DNA of 64,000 nucleotides from Streptomyces sp. CB02923. GTDB lineage: Bacteria > Actinomycetota > Actinomycetes > Streptomycetales > Streptomycetaceae. Under the pieces are notes generated by a model that did not search any database, was not told the origin of the DNA, and worked only from the letters and a program-made list of their open reading frames with translations. Numbering within the stretch: position 1 is the stretch's first letter; every line of letters begins with the position of its first letter. Location of the stretch: positions 496,001 through 560,000 of the forward strand of contig NZ_LWKZ01000027.1 of NCBI RefSeq assembly GCF_001905005.1, given 5' to 3'. A program made the position numbers and the translations under genes. Shown piece by piece: positions 24,081-32,629 of this stretch.

Positions 24081-25318
24081 CCGGCATCACCCACATCCGG
24101 TATCCGATCGCCGCGCTCGCCTGCTGGATCGCGTTCGCCTACACCCTCGTACCGCTGCTGCGCGGGCACCGCCGCAACGCGGGGCTGATCGCGCTGTGCG
24201 CGTCCTTCGGGTGCCAGGGGATGTACCTGTCGATGTCCACGCCCGTCCGCTGGACGGGCACCCTGTTCGGCACCATCACCTGGTACAACGTGTCGGTCCA
24301 GCTGTGGATCATCGCGGTGCTCGCCTGCCAGCAGATCCTGCTGATCCACTGGACGTACCCGCGGGCCGAGGCGCGGGTACGGGCCAGGCGGCGTCTGCTG
24401 CTGCTCGCGGTGGTGCCGGTGACGATGGCGGTGCTGTTCTTCCTGGCGACCCTCCAGGGCCCGCCGCGCAACGTCTTCAAAAACCCCGGCGACCAGCCGT
24501 TCTTCGTCGCCTACCAGGCCGCCTATCTCACCGCGTTCGTGGTCGGCAAGGTCCTGGTGGCCCGCGCCTGCTGGCACTTCGCCAAGCTCACCGACCACGC
24601 GTGGGTGCGCCGCGGCCTGCGCATCGCGGCGGCGGGCGCGGCGATCGAGCTGGTCTATCCGGCCGGGCGGTACGCGGACGTCTTCCTGACGCAGTACGGC
24701 TGGAACCCGCTGCGCTGGTCCGACGTGTCCCGTACGACGCTGACGGTGGGCATGGTCCTCAACATCGTCGGCTGGACCGCGCCGCTGTGGGGGCCGCGGG
24801 TCTCGGCCGCCCGCAGCTGGCTGGCCGACTACCGCAGTTACCGGCTGCTGCGACCGCTGTGGCTGGCCCTGCACCAGGCCCATCCGGAGATCTCCCTGCC
24901 GTCCAGTACCGGCAGCGACCTGTCGGCCCTGTACGACCTGCGGTTCCACTTGCACCGCCGGGTGATCGAGATCCGGGACGGCTGTCTGGCCCTGCGCGGG
25001 CACCACGGTGATCCGGGCGCGGTGCTCCCGCCCGAGAAGCACGAGAAGCACGAGAAGCCCGGGAAGGGGTCCGCCGAGGAGCGGCGCGCGGAGGCGGAGG
25101 CGGCGCACATCGCGGCGGCGCTCGCGGCCGGGCCCCGCCCGCCGGGCCCGGAGGCGGACGGTCCGGTGGGCAGCGTGGAGGACCCGCCGGGCACGGACGG
25201 GATGCCGGTGTCCGCGGCGGCGGGCGGGCCGGACTTCTCGGCCGACGTGGCGTGGCTGGTCGAGGTGTCCCGCGCGTTCGCACGTGTCCGGCCCGCGGTG
25301 GCGCAGGCCGGACCGTAG
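24077..25318 (+). CDS. MAB_1171c-type polytopic membrane protein (DUF6545)
   Basis: A 413-residue integral membrane protein of the group called MAB_1171c putative transporter. About seven hydrophobic segments occupy residues 5-245 (IAALACWIAFAYTL, LWIIAVLACQQILLI, LLLLAVVPVTMAVLFFLATL and others). A cytoplasmic domain follows with LRPLWLALHQAHPEI and LYDLRFHLHRRVIEIRDG, the conserved signature of the family, then a disordered Glu/Lys/Pro-rich linker. Transport has not been shown for the family; the genes constantly follow XRE and ImmA/IrrE genes, so a sensor role is as likely. Translation is coupled to the protease by ATGA. It converges on the SMP-30 gene with a 20-bp gap. Confidence 0.88.
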   Translation: MTGITHIRYPIAALACWIAFAYTLVPLLRGHRRNAGLIALCASFGCQGMYLSMSTPVRWTGTLFGTITWYNVSVQLWIIAVLACQQILLIHWTYPRAEARVRARRRLLLLAVVPVTMAVLFFLATLQGPPRNVFKNPGDQPFFVAYQAAYLTAFVVGKVLVARACWHFAKLTDHAWVRRGLRIAAAGAAIELVYPAGRYADVFLTQYGWNPLRWSDVSRTTLTVGMVLNIVGWTAPLWGPRVSAARSWLADYRSYRLLRPLWLALHQAHPEISLPSSTGSDLSALYDLRFHLHRRVIEIRDGCLALRGHHGDPGAVLPPEKHEKHEKPGKGSAEERRAEAEAAHIAAALAAGPRPPGPEADGPVGSVEDPPGTDGMPVSAAAGGPDFSADVAWLVEVSRAFARVRPAVAQAGP

Positions 25319-25338
25319 CGCCGTACGGTACGGGCGGG

Positions 25339-26181
25339 TCACCCGGCGAACGGCACGCCTTCCAGCCCCTGGGCGACGCCGGGCACGACGAAGAGGTTGC
25401 CGGCTTCCGGTTCGACGTCACCGAGGTCGCGGCGGGCCGAGGTGACGTAGAGGTCGGTCAGGTCCGGGCCGCCGAAGCCGCAGGCGGTGGTCAGCGACGC
25501 GGGCAGGGCGATCTCGCGGTCCAGCCGCCCGTCCGGGGTGTAGCGGCGGACCGCTCCGCCGCGGAAGAGGGCCACCCAGACGCCGCCCGCGGTGTCGGTG
25601 CACATCCCGTCCGGCACGCCCGCGGTGTCGGTGACGTCGGCGAACACGCGGCGGTCGGACGCCTTGCCGGTGTCGGGGTCGTAGTCGAAGACGTCGATCC
25701 GGCGGGTGGGGGTGTCCACGTAGTACATCCGGGTCCCGTCGGGGCTCCAGGTGATGCCGTTGCTCAGCTTGATGCCGGTCGCCGTGGTGTGCGCGGTGCC
25801 GTCGGCGTCGATCCGCGCCAGCCAGCCCGGGGAGGTCTCGCCGGCGATGGTGCCCACCCACAGGCGGCCCCGGGCGTCGGTGTTCGCGTCGTTGCCGCGC
25901 ACGCCTTCCCGCGACCAGTCCATGAGCCACCGGCGCTCCCCGTCCGGCCCGGTCACGGCGACGCCGTCGCGCAGGCTCAGGGCCAGGCCGCCGCCCGCCC
26001 GGGGCAGCGCGGCGGCCACCGGCTGGCCGACGGCGGTGACCGTGTCGCCGCCGTCGGAGGGACGATAGCGGTGCACTCCCTCTTCGCCCATGTCGACCCA
26101 GAGCAGGGTGCCGTCGGCGGCGTCCCAGGTGGGGCATTCGGCAAAGTGCGCCCGTATGGCCAGGGCCACTTCAACACTCAC
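25339..26181 (-). CDS. SMP-30/gluconolactonase/LRE family protein
   Basis: A 280-residue six-bladed beta-propeller of the senescence-marker-30/gluconolactonase family, which hydrolyses sugar lactones with a bound divalent metal. Metal-site motifs are present: AECPTWDAADGTLLWVD (Glu), GVRGNDANTDARGRLWVGT (Asn/Asp), LSNGITWSPDGTRMYYVDT and GVPDGMCTDTAGGVWVA (Asn and Asp). No signal peptide. GTG at 26181 is preferred because GAGGAG lies 10 nt upstream; the ATG at 26190 would be too close. It lies 70 bp after DUF1611 on the same strand. The substrate is unknown; no other lactone-pathway gene adjoins it. Confidence 0.93.
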   Translation of the reverse strand: MSVEVALAIRAHFAECPTWDAADGTLLWVDMGEEGVHRYRPSDGGDTVTAVGQPVAAALPRAGGGLALSLRDGVAVTGPDGERRWLMDWSREGVRGNDANTDARGRLWVGTIAGETSPGWLARIDADGTAHTTATGIKLSNGITWSPDGTRMYYVDTPTRRIDVFDYDPDTGKASDRRVFADVTDTAGVPDGMCTDTAGGVWVALFRGGAVRRYTPDGRLDREIALPASLTTACGFGGPDLTDLYVTSARRDLGDVEPEAGNLFVVPGVAQGLEGVPFAG

Positions 26182-26251
26182 AGTGCACATTCTCCTCGGA
26201 ACGGGGGATCTTGGGCCGCCGCTGCCGGATCCGGGCCGGGAGCGGGCGGGG

Positions 26252-27340
26252 TCAGGGGCGCGGGGGCAGTACGGGGCCGAGCGCGTCCATCAGGGCGGCC
26301 GTGCCGTCGCCGTCGAGGACGTCGACGACGGGCAGCCCCAGCGGGCGCAGGGCCGCCACGTTGTCCCGTCCGCGGGTGGCGACGGCGACGACGGGGGCTC
26401 CGCCCAGCTCCTCCACCATACGGATCTCGCTGCGCGGGTCGGCCACCGGCAGGTGTTCCCAGTGGTAGCGGTGGGTGCGGCGCGGGTCGTGCACGAAGAC
26501 GACGGCGTCGGGCTGCGAGCCCTGGAGGATCGCGGTGGCCAGGCCGCCGAAGGCGGGGTGCAGTACGGACGCCTGGCCCTTGATGATCAGCAGGTCGTGC
26601 CGGGGGTCCGCCCGCTGCACCAGGTGTTCGACGAGTCCGGCCGCCTGGAAGACGGGGGCGCGGTCGATGATGGCGCCCTCCGTGCAGCCGGCCAGCAGAC
26701 AGGTCTGGCCGGTGCCGACGTATCCGGCGTCGATGCCGCGCGCCCGTGCCTCCCGGTGCAGTTGGAGGGCGACGGTCCGCTTTCCCACCACGCAGTCGCT
26801 GCCCGCCACGTGTACGAGCCCGGCGCGGGAGCGCCGCAGGCGGCCGGAGTACTTCGGCAGTTCGTCGTACGGGCGCCGGACGTCGACCAGCCGCTGGCCG
26901 TCCGTGAGCTTGTCGGCGAATTCCGTGTGCCGCAGCTGGAGATGGAGGCAGGAGATGACGTGCAGGCCGTTGCGTACGGCGGTGTCGATCTGCTCCCACC
27001 AGAAGGCCGGGAGGTCGCCCGGCGGCCGCGGCGCGTGCCGCATCCCGCCGTCACCGCCGTCCACGGCCTCCATGTGGTCGGACTCGGTCATCGCCACGAC
27101 CAGTGCTTCCGGTGCGAACCGCAGGGCCTCTTCCAGGGAAGCGACGACGGGGACGCCGGTCCCGGCCACCACGGACGCCGTGGTGGCGGACGGGTGGGTG
27201 CGGTCGACGACCGCCACGGTGTCGAGGATGGTGCTGTGCCGCAGCACCCCTTGTGCCGTCTTGCCTTCGAGGCGGGCGAACACCCCGTCGGCGAAGAGCA
27301 CGGCGCGGAGCGGAAGCCGGGGGAATCCGGAGAGGATCAT
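26252..27340 (-). CDS. DUF1611 / DgcN family protein
   Basis: A 362-residue DUF1611 protein. It has an N-terminal Rossmann-like domain (to ~165) and a C-terminal P-loop-like domain with G180-SDCVV-G186-K-R-T189, then GQASVLHPAFGGL. Members named DgcN have been linked to D-glutamate breakdown as N-acetyltransferases, normally beside a DgcA enolase-superfamily racemase; that partner is missing here. Conserved features ESDHMEAVDGG, YVGTGQTCLLAG and IIKGQASV are intact. The ATG has GGGTAGGG upstream. Function in this context is uncertain: amino-acid N-acylation or coenzyme-A chemistry are possibilities. Confidence 0.85.
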   Translation of the reverse strand: MILSGFPRLPLRAVLFADGVFARLEGKTAQGVLRHSTILDTVAVVDRTHPSATTASVVAGTGVPVVASLEEALRFAPEALVVAMTESDHMEAVDGGDGGMRHAPRPPGDLPAFWWEQIDTAVRNGLHVISCLHLQLRHTEFADKLTDGQRLVDVRRPYDELPKYSGRLRRSRAGLVHVAGSDCVVGKRTVALQLHREARARGIDAGYVGTGQTCLLAGCTEGAIIDRAPVFQAAGLVEHLVQRADPRHDLLIIKGQASVLHPAFGGLATAILQGSQPDAVVFVHDPRRTHRYHWEHLPVADPRSEIRMVEELGGAPVVAVATRGRDNVAALRPLGLPVVDVLDGDGTAALMDALGPVLPPRP

Positions 27341-27513
27341 ATCCGGAACCCTACCCACCGGATCTCTGCCGGGGAATGCTGCGGCGGACCGTGCCAGGGC
27401 CCGCCCGTCCGGCCGCCGCCCGGCCGGGAACACCGGCCGTCTCCGTGCGCGGAGCTCCGCGCCGGCGGTACGGCGACGGCGTGTCCGTACCGCCGGAATC
27501 CGGTGCCCGCTCG

Positions 27514-28968
27514 TCACGTAGCCGGGCTCCGGACCGCCGCTGCCCCGGCTGTTCCGGCGAAGGTCTTCGACTCCATCAGGAACTCGGCGAGCGAGCCGTC
27601 GTGCGGCAGTCCGGGGCGCGTCCAGTGGGTGGGGACGTCGCCCCGGTGGACGTTGCGGATCTGCGGGCTCGCGACGCATGCGCGGATCAGGCCGGTGTCC
27701 TCGCTCAGCACCGTGAGGGCCAGGGTCCGGCCGAACCCGGACGGGCGGAGGTCCGGCCGCCAGGGCGCCACGGCCACGTACGGGAAGGGCAGTTCGGCGC
27801 CGAAGTGCGGGTCCTGCGGGCTGTCGAGGGCGACGACGACCGGCCGCAGGGCGGCGCTGCCGTCGCCCAGGTCGGCGAGGAACCGTTCGCCGGGGTCCGC
27901 GCCGGGTGCGGCCGCCAGGTGCGTGCCGACGGTGTCGTGCAGCTGCTCCGCGAGGCGCCGGGCCTCGGCCAGCGGCCGTACGGGAAGCACCGCTTCGGGG
28001 TGGTCCGGTGGCAGCGGCGGGAGGCCGGCGAGCCGTTCGGCCAGGGCCTGGGCGAGGCCCTTCGGGTCCTCCTCGCAGAGGATGGCGCTGGCGTTGAGGC
28101 ACTGCACCCCGGCGTCGGCGGCGACCGAGTCGGCGACCACGTCCAGGTGGGCCTGCCAGGGAACGTCCCGGGTGATCAGGATCTTGGACCGGCCGGGGCC
28201 CTGCGCGAGCACCCGCCTGCTGTCGGCGTAGCGGGCGACGACCGGGTCGCCTCCGTAGACCAGGCCGAGGTCGGCCTGCTCGACGAGGGTCTCCGCGTGC
28301 TCGTGGGCGGTCGGCAGCAGCGCCGTGTATCCCGGGGCGAGACCGGCTTCACGCAGGGCGCGGATCAGCCGCCGCGGGGTGTAGGGGTCGCGCTGGGAGG
28401 GGCGTACGGCGACGCGGTAGCCGTGGGCGAGGGCGCCCAGCCACTCCAGGTGGGTGGCCGGGTGGTTGCCGGGCGCCAGTACGCCGAGGACGTCGCCCTT
28501 GCGTACCCACACCGCCGTCGCGTCGGCGGTGGGCGCGCCGTCCAGGGGCAGATCGTCGGAGGGCAGGGCTCCCGTGGGGCGTTGCGCGGCCAGGGTGTCC
28601 GCCGCGGCCCGGCCGGTCCGCGCCACCCTGTCGAGGGTGCGGCGGGCGATGGACACGGGCAGCCCGGAGACCAGGGCCTGGCGGCGGCAGTACGCGTCGG
28701 GGGTCTCCCCGTCCAGGGTGGCGGTGGCGAACAGTTCCCCCGCCCGTGCGAGGGCCGCGAGGCGGTCCCGGGCGGGCTGTTCCGGCGCGGCGCGCATTTC
28801 GTTGATCACCTGGCGGATCAGCAGGGGCGGCGCGAGGGAGAGTTCGCCCGCGGGGCTGCCGGTGGCGTCGGTGAAGGGGGCCCGGCTGGCGGAGCGGTAC
28901 GGGCCCGCGCGCCGCTCGACGGCGATGTCAGCGCCGGTCCCGGCGGCCGCATCCGGGTGGCCGGTCAT
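27514..28968 (-). CDS. Acyl-adenylate/acyl-CoA reductase, EhpG-like aldehyde dehydrogenase fold
   Basis: A 484-residue aldehyde-dehydrogenase-superfamily enzyme of the LuxC-like/EhpG group, which reduces an activated acyl group to an aldehyde with NAD(P)H. The catalytic Cys290 is in VQCLNASAI. The cofactor region VLGVLAPGNHPATHLEWLGAL and the LVYGGDPVVARY motif (glycine-rich, replacing the usual GxTxxG) support a reductase rather than an oxidising ALDH. It starts 1 bp after the adenylating gene stop (TGACATG), so the two are coupled. With its partner it should convert a carboxylic acid to an aldehyde. The substrate is unknown; the phenazine-type EhpFG pair is the nearest described parallel. 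Confidence 0.85.
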   Translation of the reverse strand: MTGHPDAAAGTGADIAVERRAGPYRSASRAPFTDATGSPAGELSLAPPLLIRQVINEMRAAPEQPARDRLAALARAGELFATATLDGETPDAYCRRQALVSGLPVSIARRTLDRVARTGRAAADTLAAQRPTGALPSDDLPLDGAPTADATAVWVRKGDVLGVLAPGNHPATHLEWLGALAHGYRVAVRPSQRDPYTPRRLIRALREAGLAPGYTALLPTAHEHAETLVEQADLGLVYGGDPVVARYADSRRVLAQGPGRSKILITRDVPWQAHLDVVADSVAADAGVQCLNASAILCEEDPKGLAQALAERLAGLPPLPPDHPEAVLPVRPLAEARRLAEQLHDTVGTHLAAAPGADPGERFLADLGDGSAALRPVVVALDSPQDPHFGAELPFPYVAVAPWRPDLRPSGFGRTLALTVLSEDTGLIRACVASPQIRNVHRGDVPTHWTRPGLPHDGSLAEFLMESKTFAGTAGAAAVRSPAT

Positions 28969-28969
28969 G

Positions 28970-30067
28970 TCAGTACACCCCCTCGATGATCTTCGCCCCG
29001 CCGTCGCTGAACGGCTGGACGTCGGCCACGCCGTCGCCCGCGAAGCCCTCGACGGGCGCGACACGGATCGCGGTGTCCCGTTCGAGGACGTGCGGCAGCA
29101 GCACCTCCGGGCTGAGCTGGCGCATGCACACCCGCCCGCGCTCGCCGTACGCCACCTCGCGGGACAGGTCCTCCGGGTCGAGCAGGGACAGGTGGACGTA
29201 CGGGTGGAAGCTCTGGAAGACGCAGGGTTCGGTGTCGCCGGGGGCGGCGGGCCGCTGGGGTGCCGCGCCCATCATCGTGTTCCCGTACAGGCCGCTGACG
29301 ACCGCTTCGGGGAAGACCTCGGCGGACAGCAGCCGGAGTGTCTCGGGGTCGATGGAGGTGCTGCCCCACAGGATGCCGCGCACCTTGTCGCGGACCAGCC
29401 CGGCGAGCCGCGGGCGTTCGGCGATGGCTTCCAGGAGGGGCGGCGTCGCGTACAGCAGGGCGATGTCCTGCGAGGCGAGCACCCATTCGGCCTGGTCGAG
29501 GATGTGGTCGACGTACCGCTTGGCGACGTCGGCGTGACCGCCCTGGAGGCACCGCCGTACCCAGCGCGGGTCGAGGTCGACCGGGAAGAACACCGCGCCG
29601 CGCATCCGGGCGAGGCCGCTCAGCGCCTCGGCGACGACGTGCGGCCCGGTGGGGCCGAGGAAGAGCAGATTGCCGTCGTCGCACGGGAAGCCGTGCTGGT
29701 CGAGGACCTCGGACCACCAGCGGGTGTTGCGCTCCCACTGGCCGAGGTCGACGATCCGCTTCGGGGCGCCGGTGGTGCCGCCGCTCTCCCAGACGGAGGG
29801 CTGCCTGCCGAGGCCGCGCAGTCCCGCGGGCAGCAGATCCTCGACGGGTACGTCCCGCCACTCGGCGCTGACGTCGGGGAAGCGGCCGAGGTCGGCGAGG
29901 GTGGTGATGTCCTTCCGCGGGTCGAAGGGCAGCGACGCGGCGCGCTCCACCCAGAACCGGGAGCCGGTGGCCGGGTCGAAGTGCCATTCCATGGCCGCGG
30001 CCACGACGGCGTCGGCGGAGGGCAGTTCGTGCCAGGGCGTGCCGAGTACGGCGTCCACGTCGCGCAT
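28970..30067 (-). CDS. EhpF-like adenylate-forming enzyme
   Basis: A 365-residue compact adenylate-forming enzyme of the EhpF/phenazine-antibiotic-biosynthesis group. The ATP loop is SGGTTGAPK (residues 95-103). Other family parts are LLFLGPTGPHVV, ILWGSTSIDPETL, SGLYGNTMMG (the equivalent of the YGxTE motif) and the C-terminal short subdomain. It lacks the large C-terminal lid of classical acyl-CoA ligases. It should activate an aryl or heteroaryl carboxylic acid as acyl-AMP and hand it to the coupled reductase. No phenazine-core (phz) genes are in the window, so the acid comes from another pathway. AAAGGTG precedes the ATG. Confidence 0.87.
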   Translation of the reverse strand: MRDVDAVLGTPWHELPSADAVVAAAMEWHFDPATGSRFWVERAASLPFDPRKDITTLADLGRFPDVSAEWRDVPVEDLLPAGLRGLGRQPSVWESGGTTGAPKRIVDLGQWERNTRWWSEVLDQHGFPCDDGNLLFLGPTGPHVVAEALSGLARMRGAVFFPVDLDPRWVRRCLQGGHADVAKRYVDHILDQAEWVLASQDIALLYATPPLLEAIAERPRLAGLVRDKVRGILWGSTSIDPETLRLLSAEVFPEAVVSGLYGNTMMGAAPQRPAAPGDTEPCVFQSFHPYVHLSLLDPEDLSREVAYGERGRVCMRQLSPEVLLPHVLERDTAIRVAPVEGFAGDGVADVQPFSDGGAKIIEGVY

Positions 30068-30334
30068 CTGGGTTCACCTTTCTGCTGGCTGGGTGCCTTC
30101 GGGCGCGGGGCGGTGCCGGGGTGGGGGCTGCCCCGGGCGCCGGGCCCGTCCGGAGAATCCACCGGATCATGGGATGTTTGTCGGTGCAATGCGGCCCCGG
30201 GCATTCCGGCTTGAAGCGGGCGGGGGCTGGCCAAAACCGTGTCCCCGCTGCTGATGGCGGAGGACCGGTGGCGCAGGACCCCGGCTCCGCGGATTCCGCT
30301 TTCCGTCCGCGGGAGCCCGGGGCCGCCGGACGGG

Positions 30335-31231
30335 TCAGGGCCTGGTGGCACGCAGTGCGAACAGCAGCGGGACGCGGGGCTCCTCCGGAGGCAGCCGCCA
30401 CCAGCCGTTCTCCGCCCGCTCCATCGTCGCGAAGCGCTTCCAGGGCAGCAGGTCCGTCTCCCGCAGCAGGTCGACGGTCAGCCCGGCGCCGACCAGCGCG
30501 TTGACGGTCTCCCCCAGGCCGTGCCGCCACTCGTAACTGGTCGTCGCGCCCTCCACGGGAGGCCCGTCGGTGTAGGTGTGCGGCGTGTCGTTGCGGATCG
30601 CGCCGCGCCCCTCCAAGTAGTCGTGGGTCAGCAGCAGCCCCGCGTCCTCCGGAGCGCGGCCGGGATCGGGGTTGGCGCCCAGGGAGTTGAGCAGCGGGTG
30701 GAACTCGACCACGTACAGCAGGCCGCCCGGCCGCAGCAGCCCGGCGACCACCTGGGCCCACCGGGACAGGTCGGGCAGGTAGCAGAGCGCGCCCTTGCCC
30801 GTGTAGACCACGTCGAAGCGGCGCCCGCCCAGCGCGTCGGCGGCGCGGTGCACGTCGGACTGGACGAACTCGATGTCCCGTCCGCCGTCGGCCGCCAGGC
30901 GGCGCGCCTGGGCCAGCGCCGCGCCGGAGAAGTCCAGGCCGACGGTGTGCGCCGCGCCCCGCTCGGCGAACGCCTGCGTCTCGGTGCCGAGATGGCACTG
31001 GAGGTGCAGTACGTCCCGCCCCTCCAGGGGCCCGAGGTCGTCCCACTCGAAGGGGGCGAACCAGTCGTCGGTGGTCCGTGAGCCGTCCAGGCCGTAGAAG
31101 TCGCTGGCCACGTGTACCGGGGTACGGGCATCCCAGTTCTCCTGGTTGGCCCGCAGCATGGCGTCGGTCGTGGCGGCACCGGCCCGGTGCGGCGTGCTGT
31201 CCTGTTGAGGCGCGCTGTCCTGAGTAGTCAC
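30335..31231 (-). CDS. Class I SAM-dependent methyltransferase
   Basis: A 298-residue Rossmann-fold methyltransferase. Motif I is DVLHLQCHLGTET (73-85), motif II is VGLDFSGAALAQAR, and IEFVQSDVH and FDVVYTGKGALCYLPDL follow. The family is close to ubiquinone/biotin-type small-molecule methyltransferases. Conserved substrate-side residues (YEWRHGLGETVNAL, LPWKRFATME, WWRLP) lie in the C-terminal third. The target is unknown; the neighbours suggest a natural-product-like small molecule. GTG start; the divergent DegT gene starts 104 bp away across a strong inverted repeat. Confidence 0.9.
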   Translation of the reverse strand: MTTQDSAPQQDSTPHRAGAATTDAMLRANQENWDARTPVHVASDFYGLDGSRTTDDWFAPFEWDDLGPLEGRDVLHLQCHLGTETQAFAERGAAHTVGLDFSGAALAQARRLAADGGRDIEFVQSDVHRAADALGGRRFDVVYTGKGALCYLPDLSRWAQVVAGLLRPGGLLYVVEFHPLLNSLGANPDPGRAPEDAGLLLTHDYLEGRGAIRNDTPHTYTDGPPVEGATTSYEWRHGLGETVNALVGAGLTVDLLRETDLLPWKRFATMERAENGWWRLPPEEPRVPLLFALRATRP

Positions 31232-31282
31232 GACGGCGTCCCTACCCGGTGGCCCGTGTCCGGATGCCCGGCGGCGGGCGGC

Positions 31283-31317
31283 GGGTCAGGCACACGGCGG
31301 CGCCGTGCGTCTGACCC
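31283..31317. promoter_or_regulatory. Imperfect 15-bp inverted repeat in the divergent promoter
   Basis: GGGTCAGGCACACGG (31283-31297) is the reverse complement, with two mismatches, of 31303-31317. The 5-nt centre lies between the methyltransferase and DegT starts, just before the DegT ribosome site. It may be an operator or a stem in the DegT leader. Confidence 0.45.
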
Positions 31318-31335
31318 GGTGAGGAGGTGTGTGCG

Positions 31336-32619
31336 GTGTATCCACCGAAGAGCTTCGACATCGGCTGGCCGGATCTCGCGTACGGGATGGCGGCCTGCGG
31401 GCGGGACGGGGACGCCGGGCGGTGGGCGGCCACCGTGGAACGGCGGTTCGGGGACGGGGGCGCGAGCGGGACGGCGCACTTGGCGGACGGCGGCGCGAGC
31501 GGGACGGCGCCCCGGGCGGGTGGCGGCGCGAACCGGTGTCTGGCGACGCTGTCCGTGCGCAGCGCGCTGGATCTGGCGCTGAGCGCCGCCGCGCTCCCGC
31601 GGGGCAGCGAGGTGCTGATGTCCGCCGTCACGATCCCCGACATGTGGCGGATCGTCATGGAACACGGGCTGGTGCCGGTGCCGGTGGATCTCGGCGCGGG
31701 CACGCTGCTGCCCACCGCGGAACAGTGGGCGGCAGCCGCCACCCCGCGGACGAAGGCCGTCGTCGTCGCCCACCTCTTCGGCACCCAGGCGCCGCTGGAC
31801 CCCCTGGTCGAGCTCGCCGCGCGGCGTGGCTGGCTGCTGGTCGAGGACTGCGCCCAGGCGTACAGCGGCCCGGCCTTCCGGGGCAGTCCCGGCGCTGACG
31901 TGTCCCTGTTCAGCTTCGGCCCGATCAAGACCGCCACGGCGCTGGGCGGCGCGGTGGCCGTCGTACGGAACGCGGGCCTGCTGGCGTCGATGCGCGCGCT
32001 GCACCGGGAGTGGCCGGTGCAGCGGCAGGACGCGCAGGCCCGGCGGGTCGCCAAGTACTCCCTGCTGGCGCTGCTCACCACGCGGCCCGTCTACACCGGG
32101 GTGACGGCCGCGTCCGGGCTGCTGGGGCGCGACCCCACGAGCGGCCTCCAGGCCACGGTGGGCGCCTTCGTCGGTACGGATCTCCTGCCCGCGATCCGGC
32201 ACCGGCCGGGTGCCGCGCTGCTGGCCCTGCTGGACCGGCGGCTGCGTGCCACGGGCACCGTGCGGGCGGTGGCACGGCGGGCGGCGGTGGCACGGCGGCT
32301 GGTGGCGCGGCTGCCGGACCCGGCGCTGGTGTACGGCGCGGACGCGCCCGTGCACACATTCTGGCTGTGTGCCGTGCCCACCCCGGACCCGGCCGCGACG
32401 GCCGCCCGCCTGCGTTCGGCGGGCTTCGACGCGGCGCGGCCGACCTCGCTGGGCGCGGTACCGGCACCGCCCGGCCACCAGCAGGGGGCGCGGACCGCGG
32501 CGCACCTCGTACGCCACGCCGTGAGCCTGCCGCTGCGGCCCGGCATGCCGGAGCGGGCGCTGGACCGGATGGCGGCCGTACTCGATCCGGAGGACTGGGG
32601 TCCCGCGTCCGGGCGGTGA
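31336..32619 (+). CDS. DegT/DnrJ/EryC1/StrS family aminotransferase-like protein
   Basis: A 427-residue type I PLP protein of the DegT sugar-aminotransferase family. The PLP lysine is K198 (FSFGPIKTATALGG) and the cofactor aspartate is D171 (VEDCAQAY). LSVRSALDLALSAAALPRGSEVL forms the phosphate-binding start, and HLFGTQAPLDPL is conserved. GTG 31336 is chosen because GAGGAGGT is 7 nt upstream; GTG 31327 overlaps that site. Family members transaminate keto-sugars or aldehydes, so with the divergent adenylation/reduction pair an aldehyde could be aminated. A 33-bp tandem repeat (DGGASGTAHLA / DGGASGTAPRA) interrupts the N-terminal region at residues 40-61 and is absent from family members I know. 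Confidence 0.87.
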   Translation: MYPPKSFDIGWPDLAYGMAACGRDGDAGRWAATVERRFGDGGASGTAHLADGGASGTAPRAGGGANRCLATLSVRSALDLALSAAALPRGSEVLMSAVTIPDMWRIVMEHGLVPVPVDLGAGTLLPTAEQWAAAATPRTKAVVVAHLFGTQAPLDPLVELAARRGWLLVEDCAQAYSGPAFRGSPGADVSLFSFGPIKTATALGGAVAVVRNAGLLASMRALHREWPVQRQDAQARRVAKYSLLALLTTRPVYTGVTAASGLLGRDPTSGLQATVGAFVGTDLLPAIRHRPGAALLALLDRRLRATGTVRAVARRAAVARRLVARLPDPALVYGADAPVHTFWLCAVPTPDPAATAARLRSAGFDAARPTSLGAVPAPPGHQQGARTAAHLVRHAVSLPLRPGMPERALDRMAAVLDPEDWGPASGR

Positions 32620-32629
32620 CAGTGCGCCG

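Noticed and set aside
27514..30067. Phenazine biosynthetic cluster
   Set aside because: Only the EhpF/EhpG-like tailoring pair is present; no phzA-G core genes lie in the window.
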